A stretch of DNA of 64,000 bases from Ureibacillus thermophilus (lineage in GTDB: Bacteria > Bacillota > Bacilli > Bacillales_A > Planococcaceae): NCBI RefSeq assembly GCF_042657185.1, contig NZ_JBHSNN010000010.1. One strand, 5' to 3'. The notes under the pieces are model-generated. The model was not told the origin of the DNA. It saw only the letters and a list, made by a program, of their open reading frames with translations, and did not search any database. The position numbers were made by a program, and so were the translations under genes. Of this stretch, positions 34,134 to 42,878 are shown piece by piece. How positions within the stretch are numbered: position 1 is the stretch's first letter; the number at the start of each line of letters is the position of its first letter.

Positions 34134-35825
34134 ATGAAACAAAGCCAAACGTTTATCCCAACAATGCGGGAAGTGCCTCAGAATGTTCATACAAATTCTT
34201 GCCAAATGTTGCTGCGGTCAGGATTCATTCGGCAATATTCAAATGGAACTTATTCCTATTTGCCTTTAGCGAAACGAGTTTTAAAAAAAATCGAACAAAT
34301 CGTTCGAGAGGAAATAGAGAAAAGGAATGCCATTGAATTAGAATTGCCATGCATTCAGTCTATTGATTTTTACAAACAATCCGGAAGATTGTTAGAGGAT
34401 TTAATTCATTTTCAAGATGATTTTGACAGGGAATTTGTTATTGGCCCGAGCATGGATTTAATGACATCCATTGTCCGGGATGAAATAAAAACTTATAAAA
34501 AACTGCCGATTGCACTTTATCAAATGCAAAAAAGGCTTCAGAATATAAAAGAATCGCGGCTTGATTTATTTCATGCAAGAGAGTCTTGCATCTTGAACGC
34601 TTACTCTTTCCATGAAAGCGAAGAAAGTTTAAATCAAACCTTTGCAGATATGATTCAAACCTTTGAACGAATTTTTTCCCGATTAGGATTAACTGTGCAA
34701 ATGGCTGAAACAGATGCGGGACCGTTTGGCAAAGAGTCTTATGAGTTTGTCGTTTTAACAACGATCGGGGATGAAACAATAGCCTTCTCAGATCAATCAA
34801 AATATGCGGCAAATGAGGAAATTGCAAAAGTATCCATTGAATATGAACGTTCTGATGAAGAAATGAAACCGCTTAAAAAAATTGAAACGCCAAATGTCCA
34901 AACGATACAGGAATTATGCGATGAATTGCATATTGAACCAACTCAATGCATTAAATCGCTCGTATTAAATATCGATGGGGAAATTGCCGTTGCTTTAGTT
35001 CGAGGCGACCACCGATTGAATTTAATAAAAGTGAAAAAAGCTTTAAATGCTTCGGATATTCGATTGGCAAATGAAGGGGAAATCCAAAAACACATTGGCT
35101 GCTCCAAAGGTTCCATCGGTCCAATCAAACTGCCTATCGACATTAAAGTCATCGCAGACTATGGCATTCAGTCGATGGTAAATGCTGTTACTGGCGCAAA
35201 TGAAGATGGCTATCACTATATTAATGTGAATCCAAATCGAGATTTTGCTATTAATTTATATGAGGATATTCGCTATATTGAAGAAGGAGACCCTTCGCCT
35301 GATGGCCAAGGAATCCTTTTGTTGAAACAGGGGATTGTTGTTGGGAGGGCGACAAAATTAGCGCCTGAATATGCGGAAAAAATGTCGGCAAATGTTGTGA
35401 ACAAAGAAGGGACACAAATCCCTCTACAAATCGCAAGTTATGAATTAGAACTCACTCGGCTGTTTGCTATATTAGCAGAGCAATTTCAAGATGATCGTGG
35501 ATTTACTTGGCCGAAACATCTAGCCCCTTATGATTTGCATTTAATGGCAATCAATGTCAATGATGAAGTTCAATTCAATCTAGTTGAACAGCTTTACAAT
35601 ATTTTAACGGCTTATCATTATAATGTTTTATATGATAATCGGGATGAGCGTGCCGGCGTAAAATTTGCAGACAGCGATTTAATAGGTTTGCCGATTCGCG
35701 TTACAGTCGGCAAAAAAGCAATCGAGGGAATTGTGGAAGTGAAGAATCGCAAAACGGGAGAAACCATTGAATGCATGAAAGAAGAATTGATTGATTATTT
35801 AAATGAATTTTATCGAACACATTAA
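34134..35825 (+). CDS. proS: Prolyl-tRNA synthetase homologue with degenerate catalytic motifs but intact editing and anticodon domains
   Basis: Length (563), position (rseP-proS-polC) and overall alignment are those of bacterial-type ProRS. The N-terminus MKQSQTFIPTMREVPQNVHT is normal. The active site is not. Where family members read FRDE with the ATP-binding arginine and glutamate (motif 2), this protein has LQNI (R replaced by Q136, E by I138), and the following RPRFGLLRGREF is ESRLDLFHARES. The loop usually GPTHEE is GPSMD. Motif 3, usually GCYGIGVSR, is ASYELELTR (434-442), losing three glycines. By contrast the insertion editing domain (about 240-390) keeps K274 and the GSIGP loop, and the anticodon domain (NRDERAGVKFADSDLIGLPI) is nearly standard. 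There is no frameshift. I infer loss of aminoacylation with possible retention of tRNA binding and mischarge editing. A functional ProRS must then exist elsewhere. Confidence 0.9.
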   Translation: MKQSQTFIPTMREVPQNVHTNSCQMLLRSGFIRQYSNGTYSYLPLAKRVLKKIEQIVREEIEKRNAIELELPCIQSIDFYKQSGRLLEDLIHFQDDFDREFVIGPSMDLMTSIVRDEIKTYKKLPIALYQMQKRLQNIKESRLDLFHARESCILNAYSFHESEESLNQTFADMIQTFERIFSRLGLTVQMAETDAGPFGKESYEFVVLTTIGDETIAFSDQSKYAANEEIAKVSIEYERSDEEMKPLKKIETPNVQTIQELCDELHIEPTQCIKSLVLNIDGEIAVALVRGDHRLNLIKVKKALNASDIRLANEGEIQKHIGCSKGSIGPIKLPIDIKVIADYGIQSMVNAVTGANEDGYHYINVNPNRDFAINLYEDIRYIEEGDPSPDGQGILLLKQGIVVGRATKLAPEYAEKMSANVVNKEGTQIPLQIASYELELTRLFAILAEQFQDDRGFTWPKHLAPYDLHLMAINVNDEVQFNLVEQLYNILTAYHYNVLYDNRDERAGVKFADSDLIGLPIRVTVGKKAIEGIVEVKNRKTGETIECMKEELIDYLNEFYRTH

Positions 35826-35879
35826 ATTCAAACAGTCTCGAAAAAATAGTGTATACTTATATCGTTGGTAGTTTGAATA

Positions 35880-35955
35880 GAATTCGCTCTTCTATAGACA
35901 GGCGCAGAAGCGTCTTGCCTGATAGAGTTTCGCGAATTCTTTTCATTTTTTTCCA
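35880..35955 (+). terminator. Long terminator-like hairpin in the proS-polC gap
   Basis: GAATTCGC (35880-35887) pairs with GCGAATTC (35932-35939); inside, CTAT/ATAG and CAGGC/GCCTG also pair. TTTTCATTTTTTT follows directly. It could end proS or act as an attenuator for polC: a TATACT -10-like box lies upstream of it at 35852-35857, and polC starts only 32 bases after the T-run begins. Confidence 0.7.
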
Positions 35956-35986
35956 TCAAGGATTTTTATTAAAGGTGGTGAGTTGG

Positions 35987-38900
35987 ATGGAAAACGCCAA
36001 AGCTAGAGAGCGGTTGTTCATGCTTTTATCCCAATTAAAATTAACGGAAGATGTCTATATGTCCTTTTTTGAACATGGGGAATTAAACCGTTTAACCGTT
36101 CATAAGAAAAAGCGGATTTGGAATTTTTCATTGAAGCTGCGAAATATTTTGCCTTTCCAAGTATATCAACTATTTTCTTCCCGATTGAAGGAAGAATTTA
36201 AACATATAGCACAAGTAGAGTTGACAATACAAACAGAAAATCCTGAAGTAACGGAGCATTTGATTTCTGATTATTGGATGAGCGTTGTTGAACGTATTGA
36301 CGCATCTCCTCCGGTGAAAAAACGGCTTTCTTGCCAATTGCCCGTTTGGACAGGGAGCAAGTTAATACTTTCATGCATTTCCGAAATGGAACAATTGACG
36401 TTAAAGTCCAAATACCGTGACATTATTGCAGAAACTTACGCTTGTTTTGGCTTTCCGAACATAGCAGTGGAATTCAAATTAGTGGAAGCATCGGAAGAAG
36501 AAAAGGCCGAACAAGAGAGAATGCTTGAACAGCGGAGGATGGAAGAGGAAGAACTGGCAAGACAAGCCATTATCGATTTTCAAAACCGGGAAAAAGAGAA
36601 GAAAGAAAAACCTCAAGGGCCAGTTGAAGAAGGACCAATTCAAATTGGCTCCGTTATTCAAGATCCAGAGATTGTGGATATTAAATCGATTGTGGAAGAA
36701 GAACGCCGAATCGTCATTGAGGGCCATATCTTCGCCATTGAACTGAAAGAACTAAAAAGCGGACGTTCTCTCTTGGAAATTAAATTAACCGATTATACGG
36801 ATTCCATCTTAGTAAAAATGTTTTCCCGCAATCATGATGATGTGGAAAAAATGTCCCGTTTGAAAAAAGGCATGTGGGTCAGAGTCCGAGGTTCTGTGCA
36901 AAATGATACATTCGTCCGCGAGTTAGTGATGATGGCGAATGATATAAATGAAATTCATAAAGAGACTCGTAAAGATACGGCGCCAGAAGGGGAAAAACGG
37001 GTGGAATTGCATTTACATACGCCTATGAGCCAAATGGATGCAGTAACGCCTGTAGAACGCCTTGTGGAACAGGCTGCGAAGTGGGGGCATCCTGCAATCG
37101 CCATTACAGACCATGCCGTTGTACAGGCCTATCCGGATGCTTTTGCAGCCGGGAAAAAATATGGCATTAAAATCATTTACGGGCTGGAAGCAAACTTAGT
37201 AGACGATGGAGCACCGATTGCTTATGAAGAACAGCATATTAAACTGGAGGATGCCACTTTCGTTGTTTTTGACGTGGAAACAACCGGATTATCTACTGCC
37301 TATGATGTCATTATTGAACTGGCGGCAGTCAAAATACGGGATGGCAAAATCATTGATCGATTCGAGCGATTTGCCAATCCGCATCGTGCTCTTTCCGAAA
37401 AAATTATTGAATTGACGCATATTACAGATGATATGTTGAAAGATGCACCGGAAGTGGACGATGTTATTCGGGAATACCATGAATTTATCGGAGATGCCAT
37501 TGTCGTTGCCCACAACGCTTCCTTTGATATGGGCTTTTTATATGCTGCTTATGAAAAAGCGGGCATTACAGGTGTGAAACATCCAGTCATCGATACGTTG
37601 GAATTGTCCCGTTTATTAAACCCGTCGCTCAAGAACCACCGTTTAAATACCCTTTGTAAAAAATATGGCATTGAACTTGTGCAGCATCACCGGGCCATTT
37701 ACGATACGGAAGCAACCGGCCACTTGCTGTTGCATCTTTTAAAACAGGCAAAAGAAGAAAAAGGTATCGAATACCATGATGATTTTAACAAATTCATGGG
37801 TGGAGAAGATTCATATAAGCAATCAAGACCTTATCACTGTACGATTTTAGCGGTCGACAATGTGGGATTAAAAAATTTGTTTAAATTAGTATCCATTTCC
37901 CATACCCAAACTTTCTATCGGGTTCCGCGCATTCGCCGTTCTGATTTAGTGAAACATCGAGAAGGGCTCATTGTCGGTTCGGGATGTGGAAACGGTGAGC
38001 TGTTTGAAACGATGATGAATAAATCCCCAGAAGAAGCGGAAGCAGTGGCGGAATTCTATGATTATATTGAAGTACATCCAAAAGCGGTATACTCTCAACT
38101 CATTGACAGCGGCACGATTCATGATGAATGGCATTTGGAAGATATTATCAGAAAGCTTGTGAAGCTGGGCAAAAAAATGGATAAGCCGGTTGTGGCAACA
38201 GGGAATGTCCATTATTTGGAGGAACATGATGCCATTTATCGCAAAATATTGATCTCTTCGCAAGGTGGAGCCAATCCGTTGAACCGCTATCCACTTCCAA
38301 AAGTGCATTTCCGCACGACTAATGAAATGCTTGAGGAATTTGCCTTTTTAGGAGAGGACGTGGCGAAGGAAATTGTCGTGACCAACTCTCAAAAAATTGC
38401 TGACATGATTGGCGATGTAACGCCGATTAAAGATAAATTGTATACGCCAATCATCGAGGGATCCGATGAAGAAATCAAACGCATGACCTATGAAATGGCG
38501 CATAAAATCTATGGGGAAAAGCTGCCGGAAATCGTCGAAAAACGTCTTGAAAAAGAGTTGAATTCTATTTTAGGCCATGGGTTTGGAGTGGTTTATTTAA
38601 TCTCCGCAAAACTTGTGAAAAAGTCTTTAGAGGATGGCTACTTAGTAGGTTCCCGTGGTTCTGTCGGTTCATCCCTTGTTGCAACGATGATGGAAATTAC
38701 AGAAGTGAACCCATTGCCGCCTCATTATATTTGTCCTAAGTGCCACTATTCCGAATTCTTTACAGATGGTTCCGTTGGTTCGGGATTTGACTTGCCGAAT
38801 AAAGACTGCCCTGAATGCGGCACACCTTTAAACAAAGACGGACAGGATATTCCTTTTGAAACTTTCCTCGGATTTAACGGGGATAAGGTTCCGGATATTG

Positions 38901-40312
38901 ACCTTAACTTCTCGGGGGAATATCAAGCACGCGCCCATAACTATACAAAAGTATTGTTCGGGGAAGATAAAGTGTACCGTGCTGGAACAATCGGTACAGT
39001 TGCGGAAAAAACGGCATACGGCTTTGTGAAGGGGTATGCAAACGACAATAATATCAATTTCCGCTCAGCAGAAATTGAACGATTGGTGCAAGGATGCACC
39101 GGGGTGAAACGAACAACAGGCCAGCACCCGGGTGGGATTCTTGTTGTTCCGGATTATATGGATATTTACGATTTTACGCCGGTGCAATATCCTGCCGATG
39201 CCCAAGATGCTGAATGGCGCACAACCCACTTTGATTTCCATTCCATCCACGATAATATTTTAAAACTGGACATTCTTGGACACGATGATCCGACAATGAT
39301 TCGGATGCTTCAAGATTTGACAGGTATCGATCCAAAAACAATTCCGCCAGATGATCCAGATGTTATGGCCATCTTTACGGGAACGGAATCTTTGGGCGTG
39401 ACGCCTGAACAAATTTTATGTAATACGGGAACTTTAGGCATTCCGGAATTCGGAACAAAATTCGTGCGCCAAATGCTTGAAGATACAAAACCAAAAACCT
39501 TTTCAGAGCTGTTGAAAATTTCCGGTCTTTCTCACGGTACCGACGTATGGCTTGGAAATGCCAGCGAATTAATTGCCAATAATGTCTGCTCCTTCTCGGA
39601 AGTAATCGGTTGCCGTGACGACATTATGGTGTACTTAATTTATAAAGGGCTCGACCCATCCCTTGCTTTCAAAACAATGGAGTCGGTCCGCAAAGGAAAA
39701 GGCTTGACGGAAGAAATGGAAATAGCGATGAGGGAACATGATGTGCCTGAATGGTATATTGAATCATGCAAAAAAATTAAATATATGTTCCCGAAAGCCC
39801 ACGCAGCTGCATATGTATTAATGGCTGTCCGCGTGGCATACTTTAAAGTACATTTCCCGCTCGCCTATTATTGCGCCTATTTCTCTATCCGCGCAGAAGA
39901 TTTTGATTTGCCGGCAATGATTAAAGGTGCTAAAGCTATTCGTGCAAGAGTCGAAGAAATTAATGCAAAAGGATTGGATGCAACGAAAAAAGAAAAAGAT
40001 TTATTGACCGTGCTTGAAATTGCCCTTGAAATGTGTGAAAGAGGCATGAGTTTCAAAAATGTGGATTTATACAAATCCAAAGCAACTGAATTCGTTATTG
40101 AAGGAAATTCTCTTATCCCACCGTTCAACGCCATTCCAGGATTAGGGGAAAGTGTAGCAAAACAAATTGTGGCGGCAAGGGAAGAAAGGGAATTTTTATC
40201 AAAAGAAGATTTGCAGACGCGCGGTCGTGTATCCAAATCGTTGATTGAATACATGGAGCAATTAGGCGTATTGGAAGGGCTGCCTGATGAAAATCAATTA
40301 TCGCTTTTCTAA
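35987..40312 (+). CDS. polC: DNA polymerase III alpha subunit, PolC type
   Basis: PolC is the main replicative polymerase of low-GC Gram-positives. In order: N-terminal domain, OB fold (about 230-320), PHP domain split by the insert (HLHTPMSQMDAV), the 3'-5' exonuclease (about 420-590; VVFDVETTGLS, then AHNASFDMGF), the polymerase palm with a zinc site (CPKCHYSEFF ... CPECGTPL) and PDIDLNFSGEYQ, and the fingers and thumb. ATG 35987 follows AAAGGTGGTGAG at 35971-35982 and gives 1441 residues, the family length. A possible 46-residue extension back to 35849 runs through the upstream hairpin and is rejected. Confidence 0.98.
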   Translation: MENAKARERLFMLLSQLKLTEDVYMSFFEHGELNRLTVHKKKRIWNFSLKLRNILPFQVYQLFSSRLKEEFKHIAQVELTIQTENPEVTEHLISDYWMSVVERIDASPPVKKRLSCQLPVWTGSKLILSCISEMEQLTLKSKYRDIIAETYACFGFPNIAVEFKLVEASEEEKAEQERMLEQRRMEEEELARQAIIDFQNREKEKKEKPQGPVEEGPIQIGSVIQDPEIVDIKSIVEEERRIVIEGHIFAIELKELKSGRSLLEIKLTDYTDSILVKMFSRNHDDVEKMSRLKKGMWVRVRGSVQNDTFVRELVMMANDINEIHKETRKDTAPEGEKRVELHLHTPMSQMDAVTPVERLVEQAAKWGHPAIAITDHAVVQAYPDAFAAGKKYGIKIIYGLEANLVDDGAPIAYEEQHIKLEDATFVVFDVETTGLSTAYDVIIELAAVKIRDGKIIDRFERFANPHRALSEKIIELTHITDDMLKDAPEVDDVIREYHEFIGDAIVVAHNASFDMGFLYAAYEKAGITGVKHPVIDTLELSRLLNPSLKNHRLNTLCKKYGIELVQHHRAIYDTEATGHLLLHLLKQAKEEKGIEYHDDFNKFMGGEDSYKQSRPYHCTILAVDNVGLKNLFKLVSISHTQTFYRVPRIRRSDLVKHREGLIVGSGCGNGELFETMMNKSPEEAEAVAEFYDYIEVHPKAVYSQLIDSGTIHDEWHLEDIIRKLVKLGKKMDKPVVATGNVHYLEEHDAIYRKILISSQGGANPLNRYPLPKVHFRTTNEMLEEFAFLGEDVAKEIVVTNSQKIADMIGDVTPIKDKLYTPIIEGSDEEIKRMTYEMAHKIYGEKLPEIVEKRLEKELNSILGHGFGVVYLISAKLVKKSLEDGYLVGSRGSVGSSLVATMMEITEVNPLPPHYICPKCHYSEFFTDGSVGSGFDLPNKDCPECGTPLNKDGQDIPFETFLGFNGDKVPDIDLNFSGEYQARAHNYTKVLFGEDKVYRAGTIGTVAEKTAYGFVKGYANDNNINFRSAEIERLVQGCTGVKRTTGQHPGGILVVPDYMDIYDFTPVQYPADAQDAEWRTTHFDFHSIHDNILKLDILGHDDPTMIRMLQDLTGIDPKTIPPDDPDVMAIFTGTESLGVTPEQILCNTGTLGIPEFGTKFVRQMLEDTKPKTFSELLKISGLSHGTDVWLGNASELIANNVCSFSEVIGCRDDIMVYLIYKGLDPSLAFKTMESVRKGKGLTEEMEIAMREHDVPEWYIESCKKIKYMFPKAHAAAYVLMAVRVAYFKVHFPLAYYCAYFSIRAEDFDLPAMIKGAKAIRARVEEINAKGLDATKKEKDLLTVLEIALEMCERGMSFKNVDLYKSKATEFVIEGNSLIPPFNAIPGLGESVAKQIVAAREEREFLSKEDLQTRGRVSKSLIEYMEQLGVLEGLPDENQLSLF

Positions 40313-40360
40313 ATCCTTTTGTAAAATTCATGGTCGACTTTGTGGAACAGTTTCTCATAT

Positions 40361-40389
40361 TTGCATTTCTTAAGAAATTGTGTTATTGT
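40361..40389 (+). promoter_or_regulatory. Promoter candidate for the rimP-nusA operon
   Basis: TTGCAT (40361-40366) and TATTGT (40384-40389) are 17 bases apart, weak matches to the sigma-A consensus. The transcript would have a leader of about 170 bases that contains two hairpins with U-rich tails before rimP. The 256-base polC-rimP gap shows nothing else. Confidence 0.4.
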
Positions 40390-40420
40390 TAAGTCAATAA
40401 TTTGTTGATAGTTTTGCAGC

Positions 40421-40447
40421 AAAAGAGTGGGGTTTCCCGCTCTTTTC
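40421..40447 (+). terminator. Terminator between polC and rimP, or leader attenuator
   Basis: AAAGAGTGGG pairs with CCCGCTCTTT around a GTTT loop, with one G-U pair, followed by TTTTCTATTGTTTTG. The broken U-tract is of the kind that depends on NusA in B. subtilis. Confidence 0.65.
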
Positions 40448-40504
40448 TATTGTTTTGTGGCTCTCCACCAGGAGGGTAGCGATTAGATAAGTACACGGAA
40501 ATGC

Positions 40505-40536
40505 AAATTTCACCAAAATGGTGGAATTTCTGTTTT
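40505..40536 (+). promoter_or_regulatory. Second terminator-like hairpin in the rimP leader
   Basis: AAATTTCACC (40505-40514) pairs with GGTGGAATTT (40520-40529) over ten positions with one G-U pair. CTGTTTTTAG follows. It ends 33 bases before the rimP start. In B. subtilis this operon is autoregulated by NusA-dependent termination in its leader (established knowledge); this hairpin or the one at 40421 could serve here. Confidence 0.5.
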
Positions 40537-40568
40537 TAGCCAAGGAAACGAGACGTTGGGAGGATATT

Positions 40569-41042
40569 ATGAGCAAAATTACTTCAGTCGTTCAACAGCT
40601 AGTTACACCGATTTTAGAGGAATTGAATCTTGAATTAGTGGATATTGAGTTTGTTAAAGAGGGACGTGCTTGGTTCCTCCGTGTATACATCGATACTCCT
40701 CAAGGTGGAATTGACATAGACCAATGTGCACTTGTAAGCGAGCGATTAAGCGCCCTGCTGGATGAAAAGGATCCGATTGAACAAAACTATTATTTAGAAG
40801 TTTCCTCTCCTGGTGCAGAACGTCCATTAAAGAAAGAATCTGATTTTGAGAAAGCTATTGGCAAATATGTTTACATTAAAACATATGAGCCAATTGAAGG
40901 CATGAAAGAATTTTACGGATATTTAAAATCCAACAGCGAAGATAGCCTGGAATTGGAAATTCGAATAAAAGCACGTAATGTTTTGATAAAAATTCCAAAA
41001 GACAAGATTGCAAGAGCTCGGCTGGCAATCGATTTTTCATAA
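40569..41042 (+). CDS. rimP: Ribosome maturation factor RimP
   Basis: RimP assists maturation of the 30S subunit. The 157-residue product has the family blocks LELVDIEFVKEGRAWFLRVY and DPIEQNYYLEVSSPGAERPL, and the C-terminal SH3-like part. ATG 40569 follows GGGAGG at 40558-40563; in-frame codons further upstream run through the leader hairpin. It is the first gene of the rimP-nusA-ylxR-ylxQ-infB unit. Confidence 0.96.
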   Translation: MSKITSVVQQLVTPILEELNLELVDIEFVKEGRAWFLRVYIDTPQGGIDIDQCALVSERLSALLDEKDPIEQNYYLEVSSPGAERPLKKESDFEKAIGKYVYIKTYEPIEGMKEFYGYLKSNSEDSLELEIRIKARNVLIKIPKDKIARARLAIDFS

Positions 41043-41067
41043 AATGAATTAGGAGTGAAATGAAAAA

Positions 41068-42225
41068 ATGAGCAGTGAATTACTAGAAGCTTTATATGCT
41101 CTAGAACAACAAAAAGGCATTTCAAGGGAAATCTTAGTGGAGGCAATTGAAGCTGCACTAGTTACAGCTTATAAACGCAATTTTAATCAAGCGCAAAATG
41201 TACGTGTGGATTTTAATCAAGCCACTGGAGAAATTAAAGTCTTCTCAAGAAAAGAAGTGGTGGAAGAAGTGGAAGATCCGCGCTTGCAAATATCGCTTGA
41301 GGATGCAAGAAAAATCAATAGCGTCTATGAACCTGGCGATATTGTGGAACAAGAAGTGACTCCTCGCAACTTTGGCCGCATTGCTGCACAAACTGCCAAA
41401 CAAGTTGTAACTCAACGCGTACGTGAAGCGGAAAGAAGCATTATTTATGAAGAGTTTGTGGACCGCACAGATGATATTGTCAATGGAATTATTGAACGCA
41501 GAGATGCGCGCAATATTTATATCAATCTTGGCAAAGTAGAAGCGGCATTGCCTCTAAATGAACAAATTCCAGGGGAAGAATATAAGCCTCAACAACGCAT
41601 TCGTGTTTACATTACAAAAGTGGAAAAAACAACGCGTGGACCGCAAATTATTGTTTCCCGCACGCATCCAGGTTTACTTCGCCGACTATTTGAAATGGAA
41701 GTGCCTGAAATTTATGACGGCATTGTAGAAATCAAATCTATCGCTCGCGAAGCTGGAGATCGATCAAAAATCTCTGTATATGCCCACGATCCAGAAGTGG
41801 ATGCAGTTGGTGCTTGTGTAGGGGCAAAAGGAGCCCGCGTACAGGCAATCGTCAACGAATTAAATGGAGAAAAAATTGATGTCGTAGAATGGTCAGAAGA
41901 TCCCGTTGTCTTCGTTGCCAATGCTTTAAGTCCTTCAAAAGTATTGGATGTTATTGTAAATGAGGAAGAAAAATCAACAACGGTCATCGTTCCAGATTAT
42001 CAGCTTTCATTAGCGATTGGAAAACGAGGACAAAATGCAAGACTTGCGGCCAAATTAACCGGCTGGAAAATTGATATAAAAAGCGAATCAGATGCCCGTG
42101 AACTAGGTATATATCCGAATGAGAATAGCCCTCTTATTGTTGAAAATGACAGTGAAGAAGAGGAATATTCCTTCGACGAGATTGATATTGACTTGTACCA
42201 AGATGTAGTTGACGAAGAAGAATAA
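41068..42225 (+). CDS. nusA: Transcription termination/antitermination factor NusA
   Basis: NusA binds RNA polymerase and promotes pausing and termination. The N-terminal RNAP-binding domain (about 1-125) is followed by S1 (about 130-200), KH1 and KH2 (about 205-345), with GACVGAKGARVQAIV and LAIGKRGQNARLAAKLTGW. It lacks the C-terminal acidic repeats of E. coli NusA and ends in an acidic tail, as in Bacillus. Length is 385 residues. Confidence 0.98.
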   Translation: MSSELLEALYALEQQKGISREILVEAIEAALVTAYKRNFNQAQNVRVDFNQATGEIKVFSRKEVVEEVEDPRLQISLEDARKINSVYEPGDIVEQEVTPRNFGRIAAQTAKQVVTQRVREAERSIIYEEFVDRTDDIVNGIIERRDARNIYINLGKVEAALPLNEQIPGEEYKPQQRIRVYITKVEKTTRGPQIIVSRTHPGLLRRLFEMEVPEIYDGIVEIKSIAREAGDRSKISVYAHDPEVDAVGACVGAKGARVQAIVNELNGEKIDVVEWSEDPVVFVANALSPSKVLDVIVNEEEKSTTVIVPDYQLSLAIGKRGQNARLAAKLTGWKIDIKSESDARELGIYPNENSPLIVENDSEEEEYSFDEIDIDLYQDVVDEEE

Positions 42226-42275
42226 AAATAAATCACATAAATGGATGCGTTGAGCTAATAGGGAAGGTGATTGAC

Positions 42276-42563
42276 GTGCCAACAAAAAGAAAAGTTCCAT
42301 TACGCCGCTGCGTCGTGACTGGTGAAATGTTCCCGAAAAAAGAATTGCTTCGCATTGTTCGTTCAAAAGATGGTGAAGTTTCCGTTGATCCGACTGGCAA
42401 AAAGTCTGGACGCGGCGCTTACATTTCCAAATCTGAAGAAGCGGTTGAAAAAGCCCGCAGCAAAAAAATATTAGAACGCCATTTAGAAGTAAAAATACCG
42501 GATGAGATTTACGATGAGCTAATACGGCTTATCCGCAGGGAGCAGCTTTTCAAAAATGAGTAA
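42276..42563 (+). CDS. ylxR: YlxR family RNA-binding protein (RnpM)
   Basis: YlxR (RnpM) is a small basic protein reported to modulate RNase P in B. subtilis. The signature PLRRCVVTGEMFPKKELLRI and DPTGKKSGRGAYISKS is clear. I chose GTG 42276 with GGAAGGTG at 42262-42269; GTG 42267 lies within that ribosome site. Length is 95 residues. Its end overlaps ylxQ by 8 bases. Confidence 0.92.
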   Translation: MPTKRKVPLRRCVVTGEMFPKKELLRIVRSKDGEVSVDPTGKKSGRGAYISKSEEAVEKARSKKILERHLEVKIPDEIYDELIRLIRREQLFKNE

Positions 42564-42864
42564 AGAAAAGATATTGCAACTCTTAGGTTTGGCGACGAGA
42601 GCGAGAAAAGTTATTTCCGGTGAAGAACTGGTGATAAAAGAAATACAAAAAGGCAATGCGAAGTTAGTCATTCTTTCTTCGGATGCAGCCTACAACTCAA
42701 GAAAAAAAATTCAGGATAAATGTACGCATTACAATGTTGAGTTTCATACGTTTAGCAATCGTTATGAGCTGGGACATGCGATTGGAAAAGAAGCTCGGGT
42801 AGTGATAGCCATTACCGATCAAGGCTTTGCCAATAAGCTGTCCAGTCTGCTCAACGAAATTTAA
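42556..42864 (+). CDS. ylxQ: L7Ae-family ribosomal-like protein YlxQ
   Basis: This 102-residue L7Ae/L30e/Gadd45-fold protein is expected to bind kink-turn RNA. LLGLATRARKVISGEELVIK and LGHAIGKEARVVIAITDQGF are family blocks. The role is not well defined. It overlaps ylxR by 8 bases and precedes infB by 14 bases. Confidence 0.92.
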   Translation: MSKEKILQLLGLATRARKVISGEELVIKEIQKGNAKLVILSSDAAYNSRKKIQDKCTHYNVEFHTFSNRYELGHAIGKEARVVIAITDQGFANKLSSLLNEI

Positions 42865-42878
42865 TCGGGGGTGAGCTA

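Noticed and set aside
34080..34134. Possible T-box leader for proS (AGGTGGAGCC resembles the T-box core)
   Set aside because: No specifier stem or antiterminator was found; the bases serve as the ribosome site.
35849..35986. 46-codon N-terminal extension of PolC
   Set aside because: It runs through a terminator-like hairpin and has no homology; a strong ribosome site precedes ATG 35987, which gives the normal family length.
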